64,000 nt of DNA from Selenomonadaceae bacterium. Lineage in GTDB: Bacteria > Bacillota > Negativicutes > Selenomonadales > Selenomonadaceae. Below are positions 51,908 to 61,960 of this stretch, piece by piece (the stretch's first letter is position 1; each line of letters opens with the position of its first letter). The notes under the pieces were generated by a model that was not told where the DNA came from, did no database searches, and saw nothing but the letters and a program-made list of their open reading frames with translations. The stretch covers positions 62,001-126,000 of the forward strand of contig JAGABT010000013.1 of NCBI GenBank assembly GCA_017614505.1. The letters are read 5' to 3'. The translations under genes were made by a program, and so were the position numbers.

Positions 51908-52768
51908 TTGAAAGAAAATACAATTTCCAAACAACTTAGCAAAGCCACCGCCAGCCTTGAGGCCGCCGGTATCGATACCGCGCGCCTTGACGCTGAAGTT
52001 TTGCTGGCTTACGTTCTCAACAGCCGCCGCCTTGCGCTCTACGTTCACGTTGCGCAGGAACTCACCGACGAGCAGATTAAGCGCTACGAAAATCTGATTC
52101 TGCGCCGCCTTGAGCGCATTCCCGTGGCGTATCTCGTCGGTCACAAGGAATTTATGGGCTTGAACTTCGCCGTCACGCCTGACGTTCTGATTCCGCGCCC
52201 CGATACCGAAGTTCTCGCGCAGGGCGTCATTGAACACCTGCAGGATTTCAGCGGACGCGCGATTGAAATTGCCGACATTGGAACCGGCAGCGGCGCCATC
52301 TGCATTTCCATTCTCAAATTCCTTGACAACGCCATTGCCGACGCGGTTGACGTTTCCGCCAAAGCGCTCGACATCGCCCGTTTCAACGCCGAAAAGTTCA
52401 ACGTCACCGACAGAATTAATTTCTACGAGGGCAGCCTGTTCGAGCCGCTCGCCGGTAAAAAATTCGACGTGGTTATTTCAAATCCGCCCTACGTGCTTAG
52501 CGGCGATATGGATAATCTTCAGCCGGAAATAAGTACCGAGCCTCGAATCGCGCTGGACGGCGGCGCGGATGGTTTGGATTTTTACCGCCAGATTATCGAC
52601 GCCGCGCCGAATTTTTTGAATGACGACGGATTTCTGGCGGTCGAAGTTGGCGCCAATCAGGCGGACGCGGTTGTCAAGCTGATTAATGAAACCGGCGCCT
52701 TCAGCTACACGCAGGTCTGGAAGGATTTGGCGAACATTGAACGCGTCGTGGCGGCGTGGAAAAAGTAA
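51908..52768 (+). CDS. prmC: Release factor glutamine N5-methyltransferase
   Basis: 286 aa with the PrmC helical N-terminal domain (LDAEVLLAYVLNSRRLALYV), PRPDTEVL, IADIGTGSGAICIS and the substrate motif VISNPPYVL. Methylates the GGQ glutamine of RF1/RF2. TTG start with GGGAGGG; neighbour of prfA as in most Firmicutes. Confidence 0.96.
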   Translation: MKENTISKQLSKATASLEAAGIDTARLDAEVLLAYVLNSRRLALYVHVAQELTDEQIKRYENLILRRLERIPVAYLVGHKEFMGLNFAVTPDVLIPRPDTEVLAQGVIEHLQDFSGRAIEIADIGTGSGAICISILKFLDNAIADAVDVSAKALDIARFNAEKFNVTDRINFYEGSLFEPLAGKKFDVVISNPPYVLSGDMDNLQPEISTEPRIALDGGADGLDFYRQIIDAAPNFLNDDGFLAVEVGANQADAVVKLINETGAFSYTQVWKDLANIERVVAAWKK

Positions 52769-53386
52769 ATGCTCACGGAAATTTTAGCTCCAACGGCGGA
52801 AAATCTGATTCGCGCTGGGAATTTGATTCGCGCTGGTGAACTTGTTGCCTTTCCTACTGAAACGGTCTACGGTCTCGGCGCGGACGGTTTGAACGCTGAA
52901 GCCTGCCAAAAAATTTACGCGGTTAAAGGGCGACCGGCAGTTAAGCCGCTGACACTGCACGTGGCGAGCCTTGAGCAGGCGGCGGAGCTTGCAGAAATTT
53001 CACCGGCGGCGGAAAAACTTTTCGCGGAATTTCTGCCTGGACCTTTGACGATAATTCTGCCGAAAAAAAGTCTCGTGCCGGATTTCGTGACGGCGGGAAC
53101 TCAAAGCGTCGGGATAAGATTTCCGGCAAACAAAATCGCGCAGGAGTTGATAAAGGCGGCGGGCGTGCCGATAGCGGCGCCGAGCGCAAACATTTCGGGG
53201 GCGCCCGCTCCTGCAACTGCGCGGGAAGTTCTGGAAAATCTGGGCGGATTGATTCCGATAATTCTGGACGGCGGCAGGTGCACAGTCGGAATTTCGTCGA
53301 CGGTTCTGGACATGACGGGAACGCCGAAAATTTTAAGACATGGCACAATTACGACAGCTGAAATTGAAAAAGCTTTAGGCATGTGA
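52769..53386 (+). CDS. L-threonylcarbamoyladenylate synthase (TsaC/Sua5 type)
   Basis: 205 aa YrdC-domain protein: GELVAFPTETVYGLGADGLN, IYAVKGRPAVKPLTLHV, GPLTIILPKK, VGIRFPAN, APSANISGAPAPA and a final TVLDMTGTPKILRHG. It makes the adenylate used for the t6A37 tRNA modification. The Sua5 C-terminal domain is absent, so it is TsaC length. Its ATG directly follows prmC. Confidence 0.94.
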   Translation: MLTEILAPTAENLIRAGNLIRAGELVAFPTETVYGLGADGLNAEACQKIYAVKGRPAVKPLTLHVASLEQAAELAEISPAAEKLFAEFLPGPLTIILPKKSLVPDFVTAGTQSVGIRFPANKIAQELIKAAGVPIAAPSANISGAPAPATAREVLENLGGLIPIILDGGRCTVGISSTVLDMTGTPKILRHGTITTAEIEKALGM

Positions 53387-53403
53387 AAAGAAGTGCCACA
53401 TTA

Positions 53404-53563
53404 AGAAGCGCGCCATATGGACGCACGCGCTTAAGAGGCGCGCCATGGACGCACGCGCTTAAGAGGCGCCCCATGGACGGGGCGCCGCCCGTCACCAGTC
53501 GCCGGAAGCGACTGCTGCGGGCAAGCTTTCTTTGGTTACTTTCTTTCTCGAAAGAAAGTGACA
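53404..53563 (-). repeat. Three-hairpin intergenic element, copy 7, with tandem hairpin-3 expansion
   Basis: In element orientation (minus): TCACTTTCTTTC/GAAAGAAAGTAACC hairpin, CAAAGAAAG, hairpin 2 GCCCGCA with AGTCGC/GCGACT, hairpin 3 GGCGCCCC/GGGGCGCC, and then two extra near-copies of hairpin 3 (GCGCGCC centred at about 53441 and 53411) separated by CTTAAG. Confidence 0.75.
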
Positions 53564-53595
53564 TTAAAAAAATTAAAACCGAAAGGATTGCTGAT

Positions 53596-54249
53596 ATGAA
53601 GAAGGGCGCAATTTTTGACATGGACGGCTTGCTTTTCGACTCGGAACGCGTCTACAAAAATTCCTGGATTAAGACGGCGGAACATTTTGGCAAGGAGGGT
53701 GGCGCTGAGCTGGCGGAAATGGTCAGCGGCGCGGGCGAGGAAGGCTGCAGGCAGGCGATTAAAAAATTTTATCCCGACGTTGACGTTACCGAATTTTTCA
53801 TGCACGTGGTGAATACTGCACGGAAAACTTTTGATAATGACGGCGTGGAGATGATGAGCGGCGTCGTGGAAATTCTGGAGCTGTTCAAGGGCAGCGGCGC
53901 TAAAATTGCCGTGGCGAGTTCGTCCGACATAAGAGTTATCACGAAAAACCTTGAGCGCGCGGACATTAAAAAATATTTCGACGCGATAGTCAGCGGCGAC
54001 GAAGTTGCGAACGGCAAGCCTGCGCCGGATATTTTCCTTAAAGCGGCGGCGAAAATTGGTCTGGCGCCGGAGGACTGCTACGTTTTCGAGGACAGCTACA
54101 ACGGGATTCGCGGCGCGTCTAAGGCTGGCTGTGCGTCCGTCATGATTCCCGATACTTCGCCCGCCATCGACGAAATGCGCGAACTCTGCGCCGGAATTTA
54201 TCCCAGTCTGAACGACGCTGCTGAAGCGATTCGGCGTAACGAAATTTAA
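53596..54249 (+). CDS. HAD-superfamily phosphatase / phosphoglucomutase-like
   Basis: 217 aa with HAD motif I FDMDGLLFDSE, motif II VASSSD, motif III lysine in GKPAPDIFLKA and motif IV VFEDSYNGIRGA. This belongs to the beta-phosphoglucomutase-like subgroup, substrate unknown. ATG 53596 is behind GAAAGGA; the longer frame upstream runs through the repeat element. Its stop codon overlaps that of the convergent DeoR gene. Confidence 0.88.
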   Translation: MKKGAIFDMDGLLFDSERVYKNSWIKTAEHFGKEGGAELAEMVSGAGEEGCRQAIKKFYPDVDVTEFFMHVVNTARKTFDNDGVEMMSGVVEILELFKGSGAKIAVASSSDIRVITKNLERADIKKYFDAIVSGDEVANGKPAPDIFLKAAAKIGLAPEDCYVFEDSYNGIRGASKAGCASVMIPDTSPAIDEMRELCAGIYPSLNDAAEAIRRNEI

Positions 54250-55016
54250 TCTGGCAGAATAATTTCCAGATTCATTTTACGCACCGCCTTTGAAATTTCA
54301 GCCGCCGGTTCAGTCTCGGTAATAAGCCCGTGCACATTTTCCAGCGTGGCGAATTTGTAATTGCCCTCAACGCCGAATTTCCGCGATTCAGCCATGACGT
54401 AGGAACTCTTGCTGATTTCCAGAATTTTCGCCTTGTGTAAGCCGCTGTCGACACCGTTCGTCGTCAGCGAATTTTTTTTGACGTCGAGCCCTACGACGCC
54501 GACGAACGAAATATCTGGGCGAAAGCGCGCGGTGAACTCAAGGTTCAAGCCGTCGATGAAACCGTCGCGGCTGGGGTTAATCTGTCCGCCAGCGAAGATA
54601 ATCTGGATTTTTGGATTGCGGGCGAGCATAACCAGAACGTCGACCATGTTGGTGAGAATTTTGCATTCGGCGTCACGGCGTTCGAGAATTTCCGCAATGG
54701 CTATGCTGATTGTGGAGGCGTCGAGAAAAATCAGCCTGCCTGGCGTGATAAGTTTGACGGCGGCGGCGGCGATTTGGCGCTTGGCTTCAACATTGCTGAT
54801 TCTTCGTCTGCTGGCAGATGTGATTTGAAGTTTCGCCAGCACGGGGACGGCGCCGCCATAAGTGCGTTTGAGCTGCCCGTCGGCTTCGAGCGCGTTCAAA
54901 TCTTTGCGGATTGAATCTTCGGTGACGCTGAACATTTCGGCGAGCTCCTTGACGAGCACTTTGCCATTTTCAGCCAGCAGTTCCAGAATTTTAGCCTGAC
55001 GTTCTTCCAGAAACAT
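54246..55016 (-). CDS. DeoR-family transcriptional regulator
   Basis: 256 aa. N-terminal DeoR winged helix: FLEERQAKILELLAENGKVL, VTEDSIRKDLNALEADGQLKRTYGGA. The C-terminal DeoRC ligand domain has LTNMVDVLVMLARNP, FAGGQIN, FVGVVGLDVKKNSLTT and ESRKFG. These proteins respond to sugar phosphates. It lies upstream of nothing obvious except the convergent HAD gene and follows thiD on the same strand. Confidence 0.93.
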   Translation of the reverse strand: MFLEERQAKILELLAENGKVLVKELAEMFSVTEDSIRKDLNALEADGQLKRTYGGAVPVLAKLQITSASRRRISNVEAKRQIAAAAVKLITPGRLIFLDASTISIAIAEILERRDAECKILTNMVDVLVMLARNPKIQIIFAGGQINPSRDGFIDGLNLEFTARFRPDISFVGVVGLDVKKNSLTTNGVDSGLHKAKILEISKSSYVMAESRKFGVEGNYKFATLENVHGLITETEPAAEISKAVRKMNLEIILPD

Positions 55017-55092
55017 TGTCTTAACTCCTTTAACAAAAAAACGCCGCAACATAACAGCCGCGACGTGTGAAACTCAAAATGCAGGGGAAAAT

Positions 55093-55878
55093 TTATTTGC
55101 GAAGGTTATAGCCGTGGTCAAGCGGACCGTTGCCCTTGCCGAGGCTTAAGCCCGCACTGAGCGCGCCGGTAACGTATCTTTTTGCGTTGCTGATAGCGTC
55201 GCCGAGCGCCTGCCCCTTAGCGAGGTTGGCGGCGATAGCGGAACTGAGCGTGCAGCCGGCGCCGTGGGTATTTTTCGTGTCGACTTTTCTGCCGCGGAAC
55301 CAGCGCGCATTGCCGTCGTAGAGCAGGTCGGTAGCCTCCGCGCCGCCGGTAGCCAGAATTGCGCAGCCGTATTTCTCGTAGAGTTTCTTAGCCGCTTCAG
55401 CCACTGAATTCGTGTCAGAAATTTTGTCGCCGCTCAAAACTTCGAGTTCGTGAGTATTCGGCGTAAGCAGAGTGGCAAGCGGGAAAAGTTTCGCTTCCAT
55501 TTCGTCAATGGCGCTGTCGTAAACCAGTTTGTCGCCGCTTGTCGCAACCATGACGGGATCTACGACGATATTTTTCGCGCCGTACTGCCGAAGTTTTTCC
55601 GCAACAACGTCAACAATGTCAACCGTGGAGACCATTCCGACTTTTACAGCGGCGGGCGGAATATCTTCAAAAACGGCGTCGAGCTGCTTAGCCAGAAATT
55701 CCGGCGTAGAATCTAAAAAGCCATCCGGCGGCACGCCCTGAGTATTCTGCGCAGTCATAGTGGTAATGACAGCCATTGCGTAAACGTCATTGGCGAGCAT
55801 AGTTTTAATGTCAGCCTGAATACCGGCGCCGCCGGAAGAATCCGAGCCGGCGATTGTCAGCACAGGTTTCAAATCCAT
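55093..55878 (-). CDS. thiD: Hydroxymethylpyrimidine / phosphomethylpyrimidine kinase
   Basis: 261 aa ribokinase-fold ThiD: VLTIAGSDSSGGAGIQADIK, AVKVGMVSTVDIVD, VVDPVMVATSGDKL, TPNTHELEVLSG and the anion-hole motif NTHGAGCTLSSAIAA. Makes HMP-PP for thiamine. Some of this family act as pyridoxal kinases. No thiamine riboswitch is visible upstream. GGGGTC gives a weak ribosome site. Confidence 0.92.
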   Translation of the reverse strand: MDLKPVLTIAGSDSSGGAGIQADIKTMLANDVYAMAVITTMTAQNTQGVPPDGFLDSTPEFLAKQLDAVFEDIPPAAVKVGMVSTVDIVDVVAEKLRQYGAKNIVVDPVMVATSGDKLVYDSAIDEMEAKLFPLATLLTPNTHELEVLSGDKISDTNSVAEAAKKLYEKYGCAILATGGAEATDLLYDGNARWFRGRKVDTKNTHGAGCTLSSAIAANLAKGQALGDAISNAKRYVTGALSAGLSLGKGNGPLDHGYNLRK

Positions 55879-55897
55879 AGTAAAGACCCCTTCAGAT

Positions 55898-56027
55898 TAA
55901 ATTATCGCGCTGGAAAAATCCGCTGCAATTTTGTAAAGATAATCTTTTTTGCGCAGAACGTCAAGCCATTCGGCGGGAATACGGCGTGTCCGAGGAGCAT
56001 TGCAGTCAGTTTTTCGGCAGTCAGCAT
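55898..56027 (-). pseudogene. Frame-interrupted remnant, perhaps the end of an ADP-ribosylglycohydrolase
   Basis: ATG 56027 with GGAGGA opens MLTAEKLTAMLLG. In a shifted frame the DNA then reads RIPAEWLDVLRKKDYLYKIA followed by ADFSSAII and a stop at 55898. IPxEWLDxLxxKDYL is common at the C-terminus of DraG-type ADP-ribosylglycohydrolases. Neither frame alone makes a convincing protein. Confidence 0.35.
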
Positions 56028-56040
56028 AGTGTTCCTCCAA

Positions 56041-56080
56041 AAATTCAAAAGGCACCACGCTCAGGCTGAACGCAGTGCCT
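56041..56080 (-). terminator. Intrinsic terminator of eno
   Basis: Minus strand AGGCACTGCGTTCAG-CC-TGAGCGTGGTGCCT followed by TTTGAATTTTT. One long stem with a single G-T pair and small mismatch. Confidence 0.7.
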
Positions 56081-56121
56081 CGATTATTACCGATTAAGTT
56101 TACCTTGCGAGTGCCGCCGAA

Positions 56122-57544
<1,423 letters not shown>

Positions 57545-57601
57545 GCCATTTTACAAAAAATTTTCGGAAAATTTATTTGAAATTTATCTGAAATGTTCTA
57601 T

Positions 57602-57710
57602 TAACTTTCTTTCTGGTGCAGAAAGAAAGTTACAAAGAAAGACAGCCCCGCGGAAATCGCATCCAGCGATTTAGCGGGGCGGCGCCCCGTCCATGGGGCG
57701 CCTCTTTTTA
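57602..57710 (+). repeat. Three-hairpin intergenic element, copy 8
   Basis: Hairpin 1 AACTTTCTTTC/GAAAGAAAGTT, linker ACAAAGAAAG, hairpin 2 GCCCCGC/GCGGGGC with AAATCGC/GCGATTT, hairpin 3 GGCGCCCC GTCCAT GGGGCGCC, TCTTTTT. The 70 bp after it (57711-57780) hold further GC-rich pieces ending AGGGCGCCCTCTTT. Confidence 0.85.
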
Positions 57711-57786
57711 CCAACATCATTGCGGGCGGAGCCCCGTAAGCAAATCCTCCTACTCGTCGAATTTGCAGGGCGCCCTCTTTATTCCG

Positions 57787-58743
57787 TTATTGGATTTCCA
57801 GCGGAAAATGACACGCCACGAAATGATTTTCAGCGACTTCGGTGAACGCCGGCTTTTTTTCCGCGCAGATTTTCTGGCAGTGAACGCAGCGGTTTCTGAA
57901 CGGGCAGCCGCTCGGCATATCCAGCGGGCTGGGAATATCGCCTGGCAGAATTTCTATGTACTGATTTTTTTCGCGCTCGGTTGAGAATACCGCCTTGAGC
58001 AAAGCCCGCGTGTACGGGTGCCGCGCCGCTGAAAGTTTATCGCCGTCCAGTTTTTCCATCATGTTGCCGAGGTACATTACCGCAATTCTGTGGCTGAACA
58101 GGCTCACCAGCGCCAAATCGTGGCAGATAAATATGTACGTGATACCCTTTTCGCGCTGAAGTTTCACCAGCAGTTTGATTATCGTGTCCTGAACCGAAAC
58201 GTCCAGCGCGCTCGTCGCCTCGTCGCACGCAATTATTTCCGGCTCCAGCGCCAATGCCCGCGCTATTGCTACGCGCTGCCGCTGCCCGCCGCTCATGTTA
58301 TGCGGGTAACGATTCACAAAATCCGGCGGCAAATCTACCTGCGCGAGGAGTTCCTTAGCTTTAGGCTCCACGTCCGCCGCGCCTATCAAATCAAAATTAA
58401 CCAGCGGCTCGCAGATAATATCCTTGACGCGCATTTTCGGATCGAACGCCGCGCTGGGGTCTTGAAATACCATTTGAATATGGCGGTAATTCTGGCGCTT
58501 ATCCTCGCCGGTCAGCTTCGTAATATCCTCGCCATGAAAAATAATCCTGCCGGAAGTCGGCGCCTGCATGTTCATAATCGCCTTGAGCAAAGTTGTCTTA
58601 CCGCAGCCAGATTCGCCGACAATCCCAATCGTTTCGCCGCGCCGCACGTGAAAACTTATATCGTCGCACGCCGTGAGGAATTTGCCGCCGCTGACTGGAA
58701 ATTTTTTGGTAAGATTTTCCACGCTCATAATTATCTCAGACAT
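57787..58743 (-). CDS. Peptide/nickel-type ABC transporter ATP-binding subunit (DppF/OppF/NikE-like)
   Basis: 318 aa ABC ATPase with Walker A GESGCGKTT, Q-loop MVFQDPSAAF, signature MSGGQRQRVAIARAL, Walker B PEIIACDEATSALDVS, H-loop FICHDLA. The C-terminal cysteine-rich oligopeptide extension CPFRNRCVHCQKICAE, which can hold an Fe-S centre in this family, is present. Last gene of the five-gene operon, overlapping the previous gene by 8 bp. Confidence 0.93.
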   Translation of the reverse strand: MSEIIMSVENLTKKFPVSGGKFLTACDDISFHVRRGETIGIVGESGCGKTTLLKAIMNMQAPTSGRIIFHGEDITKLTGEDKRQNYRHIQMVFQDPSAAFDPKMRVKDIICEPLVNFDLIGAADVEPKAKELLAQVDLPPDFVNRYPHNMSGGQRQRVAIARALALEPEIIACDEATSALDVSVQDTIIKLLVKLQREKGITYIFICHDLALVSLFSHRIAVMYLGNMMEKLDGDKLSAARHPYTRALLKAVFSTEREKNQYIEILPGDIPSPLDMPSGCPFRNRCVHCQKICAEKKPAFTEVAENHFVACHFPLEIQ

Positions 58744-59527
58744 AGCGCGCCCTCCCCATTTCCGGCACCGACGCCAGCAGTGACTTCGTGTACGCGTGCT
58801 GCGGATTTTCTACAACTTCCTGCGTCGCGCCCGCCTCTACGATTCGCCCCTGCGACATCACGATTAATTTGTCTGACAGGTACGACGCCACGCCGAGGTT
58901 ATGCGTCACGATTATCATTGCCGCGCCCGTTCCGCGCGTTATGAACATCAGCTCGCCCACGATTTGCGCCTGCGTTGTCACGTCCAGCGCCGAGGTTGGT
59001 TCGTCCGCCAGCAAAAGTTTCGGCTGAAATGTTATCGCCATGGCTATTCCTACGCGCTGCCGCATTCCGCCCGACAGCTCGAACGTGTACGAACTCAAAA
59101 TGTTTTCTGGGTTCGGCAGGTTCATCAGCGTCAGTTTTTCTACCGCCATTGCGTAAGCCGCCGCTTTGTCAAGCTCGCTGTGTACCTGAATATATTCGAC
59201 GAACTGCCGCCCAATCGTGTGGACTGGATTGAGCATGGCGCCGCTGTCCTGAAAAATCATCGAAATATCTTTGCCGCGCAGATTTCTCCAGCCCGCGTTG
59301 TCAAGCTCCGCCAGATTTTTCCCGTCAAAAATAATTGTACCGGCAGAAACTTTTCCGCCGCCAGGCAGCAGATTCAAAACCGCGCGAATCACCGTAGTTT
59401 TGCCAGAGCCGGATTCTCCAACTATCGCAAGAATTTCGCCCGCGTCGAGTTCAAAGCTTACGCCCTGTATCGTCGGCGCCGCGCTTTTCGCGTAGGTTAC
59501 CGCCAGATTTTTTACGTCGAGCAACAT
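58736..59527 (-). CDS. Peptide/nickel-type ABC transporter ATP-binding subunit (DppD/NikD-like)
   Basis: 263 aa with GESGSGKTTVI, MIFQDSGAMLNPVHTIG, ELSGGMRQRVGIAMAI and LLADEPTSALDVTTQ. It lacks the C-terminal Cys-rich extension of DppD; 263 aa is nearer the nickel transporter NikD (about 254) than DppD (about 330), which suggests a metal or chelate substrate. Start lies 1 bp after the binding-protein gene. Confidence 0.92.
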   Translation of the reverse strand: MLLDVKNLAVTYAKSAAPTIQGVSFELDAGEILAIVGESGSGKTTVIRAVLNLLPGGGKVSAGTIIFDGKNLAELDNAGWRNLRGKDISMIFQDSGAMLNPVHTIGRQFVEYIQVHSELDKAAAYAMAVEKLTLMNLPNPENILSSYTFELSGGMRQRVGIAMAITFQPKLLLADEPTSALDVTTQAQIVGELMFITRGTGAAMIIVTHNLGVASYLSDKLIVMSQGRIVEAGATQEVVENPQHAYTKSLLASVPEMGRARYV

Positions 59528-59528
59528 T

Positions 59529-61121
59529 TTAATTCCCCGCCGGACGAATCAGATTGGTTATCCAGTAATAATCGGACGGGTACATTTTGACGCCGGCGAC
59601 GCGCTTGTTGTTGATAATGTTCGTCTGCGGGTAGCCGAAGAAAATCGACGCGGCGTCATTCAGCAAAATCTGCTGCAGGTCGATAATCAGCTGGCGGCGG
59701 CGGGCAGAATCAAACTCGGAATTGAGCTGTTCAAGTTTCGCGTCGTATTCGGGGTTGCTGTAGCCGCTGCCGTTCTGCGGATTTGAGCCGTCAACGTTCG
59801 TCTTCCAGTACCACGTCAGGAAAATTTCTGGGTCGCCAGTATTCGCCGTGGTTATATTGGAAATCAGCAGGTCGTATTCGCCCTTGATACCCATATTGTC
59901 AATCAGGTTATAGTCGACGGTGTTAATTTTAATGTCGAAGCCGAGCTTTTTCAAATCAGCCTGCACAGCCTCGGCGTAGAGCGGCAGTTCAGCGCGACTG
60001 TTATAAACCACAAAATCCAGCTGGAGCGGACGCCCGTCTTTATCCAAAATTCCGTCGCCGTCGGTATCAGCCCAGCCGCTTTCAGCCAGCAAAGTTTTGG
60101 CGCGTTCGGGATTGTAAGCGTTGGGGTCGGTGAGCTGGTCAAAGCCGTAATCGAGCGAAGGCGGTACCGGCGCTTTGCCAGGCAGGAAAGTTCCCTTCAG
60201 CAAAACTTCGTTGTAGGTTTCGCGGTCGCAGCCGGAAATGAACGCCGCGCGAACATTCGGGTCAGCCAAAATGCGGTCGGGATTCTGATTCATTCTGGCG
60301 AGAACCACGCGCAGGGACGGAATTTCGTCTATAACAAATTTGTCATTGCCCTTGAAAACGTCAATGTCACCGGCGGCGATATTAACCGCCACGTCGACAT
60401 CGCCAGCCTGCAGCGCCATCGCGCGGGTGTTCGGGTCGTCAATCGAAGGAATTTCAACAGTTTCGTAGGGGACTTCGGCGTAGTAGTTGGGATTTTTCTT
60501 CATGACGGCGCGTTCCTTGACGAAACTTTCAACCATGTAAGGACCTGTGCAAATCGGACCCTGCTTGCTGAAATCGCGCTCGGCTTCGGTGGGAACGTCG
60601 ACGATTATGAACAGCGGGTCGGCGAGGTAGCCAGGCATTCCAGGCAGCGGCTTTTTCGTCGTGATAATCAGATTCTGCCCGTCCGCCGTGATTGATTCGT
60701 ACTCGAAGAAAGTTGCGACGCGGGTATTCTTAGCAAAGGCGCGCTCGATAGACTGCTTAACCAAATCGGCGGTTAGTGCGTCGCCGTTGGAAAATTTTAC
60801 GCCGTCGCGGATTTTGAAAGTCCAGGTCAAATTATCGTCGCTGACGCTCCAGCTTTCAGCGAGCCACGGCGTGATATTCATTTTCTCGTCAAATTTCGTC
60901 AGGCATTCGCCGAGCCCGTAGCGCATGACAACCCAGCCGAAATAATTCTGCGTCGGTTCGAGCGTGTCAGCAAAATTCGTGACGCCGACTTTGAGCGTGG
61001 TTGTATCGCCGCCGCCACCGGTACTGTCTCCGCCGCAGCCGGAAATTACTCCCGCCGCCAGTATTCCGCAAAGTCCAACGCTCAAGCGCTTAAAAATTTT
61101 CTTCAGCTTGAAATTCGTCAA
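59529..61121 (-). CDS. ABC transporter substrate-binding lipoprotein, SBP family 5 (peptide/nickel)
   Basis: 530 aa. Signal peptide with lipobox ending GVISGC (Cys anchors to the membrane), a Gly/Ser/Thr-rich linker, then family 5 features: WLAESWSVSDDNLTWTFKIR, DGVKFSNGDALTADLVKQSI, CTGPYMVESFVKER, AYNPERAKTLLAESGWADTD, ILLNDAASIFFGYP. In this family the ligand may be peptides, nickel or cobalt-chelator complexes. Under B12 riboswitch control (63036-63190), so a cobalt or corrinoid-related cargo is inferred. Confidence 0.92.
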   Translation of the reverse strand: MTNFKLKKIFKRLSVGLCGILAAGVISGCGGDSTGGGGDTTTLKVGVTNFADTLEPTQNYFGWVVMRYGLGECLTKFDEKMNITPWLAESWSVSDDNLTWTFKIRDGVKFSNGDALTADLVKQSIERAFAKNTRVATFFEYESITADGQNLIITTKKPLPGMPGYLADPLFIIVDVPTEAERDFSKQGPICTGPYMVESFVKERAVMKKNPNYYAEVPYETVEIPSIDDPNTRAMALQAGDVDVAVNIAAGDIDVFKGNDKFVIDEIPSLRVVLARMNQNPDRILADPNVRAAFISGCDRETYNEVLLKGTFLPGKAPVPPSLDYGFDQLTDPNAYNPERAKTLLAESGWADTDGDGILDKDGRPLQLDFVVYNSRAELPLYAEAVQADLKKLGFDIKINTVDYNLIDNMGIKGEYDLLISNITTANTGDPEIFLTWYWKTNVDGSNPQNGSGYSNPEYDAKLEQLNSEFDSARRRQLIIDLQQILLNDAASIFFGYPQTNIINNKRVAGVKMYPSDYYWITNLIRPAGN

Positions 61122-61141
61122 TTAAAACATCTCCTTAAAAA

Positions 61142-61960
61142 TTATTCATTGCGCGGGTCGAGTACGTCGCGCAGGGCGTCTCCCCACAGATTGAATATCG
61201 CCACTACCACGAAAATCGCCACGCCAGGATAAACCATGAGCCACGGCGCCGTTTGAATGTACTGCCGCCCCTCGTTGAGCATTAAGCCCCACTCCGGCGT
61301 TGGCGGCTGCGCGCCAAATCCTAAGAACGATAAGCCCGCAATTTCCATCATCATCGTGCCAATGTCCATGGCGCCGGTTATGACAATCATCGGCAGAATG
61401 TTCGGCAGGACGTGCCGCCACAGAATGTTCACCGTTTTCGTGCCGTTCACCTGCGCCGCAATTATGTAATCGTTGTTGCGGAGCTTTATGACCAGACTGC
61501 GGACGAGCCGCGCGTATTTCGCCCAGCCTACCGCCAGCAGCGCCAGTATCGTATTCGCAATGCTGCCGCCCAAAATTCCGGCTATCGCTATCGCCAGCAC
61601 GACGCCTGGAAACGCCAGCATCATGTCCGCAATTCGCATTAAAATTATTTCAACCTTGCCGCCGAAATATCCCGACGCTACGCCAACTGCGCCGCCTACC
61701 ACCGCCAGCAAAATCACTACGCAAATCGTCATGAACAGCGAAGTTTGAGTGCCGCAAATTATCCGGCTGAATGTGTCCCGCCCAAGCTTGTCAGTTCCTA
61801 AAAAATGCTCGTCCGACGGCGGCTGTAAAACGTTGCGCATATTTCCATCGAACGGGTCCTGCGGAGCCAGCTGCGGCGCGAATATCGCTACGACGACCAG
61901 CAAAATTACCAGCGCCGTGTACAGCGCGAATAAACGATTCTGTCTGAAAGTTTCAATCAA
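61142..61960 (-). CDS. Peptide/nickel-type ABC permease (NikC/DppC-like)
   Basis: 272 aa with an N-terminal DppC-like segment (FAPQLAPQDPFDGNMRNVL, HFLGTDKLGRDTFSR), six membrane helices and the EAA loop YIIAAQVNGTKTVNILWRHV. Second permease; start overlaps the end of the upstream permease by 4 bp. Confidence 0.93.
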   Translation of the reverse strand: MIETFRQNRLFALYTALVILLVVVAIFAPQLAPQDPFDGNMRNVLQPPSDEHFLGTDKLGRDTFSRIICGTQTSLFMTICVVILLAVVGGAVGVASGYFGGKVEIILMRIADMMLAFPGVVLAIAIAGILGGSIANTILALLAVGWAKYARLVRSLVIKLRNNDYIIAAQVNGTKTVNILWRHVLPNILPMIVITGAMDIGTMMMEIAGLSFLGFGAQPPTPEWGLMLNEGRQYIQTAPWLMVYPGVAIFVVVAIFNLWGDALRDVLDPRNE

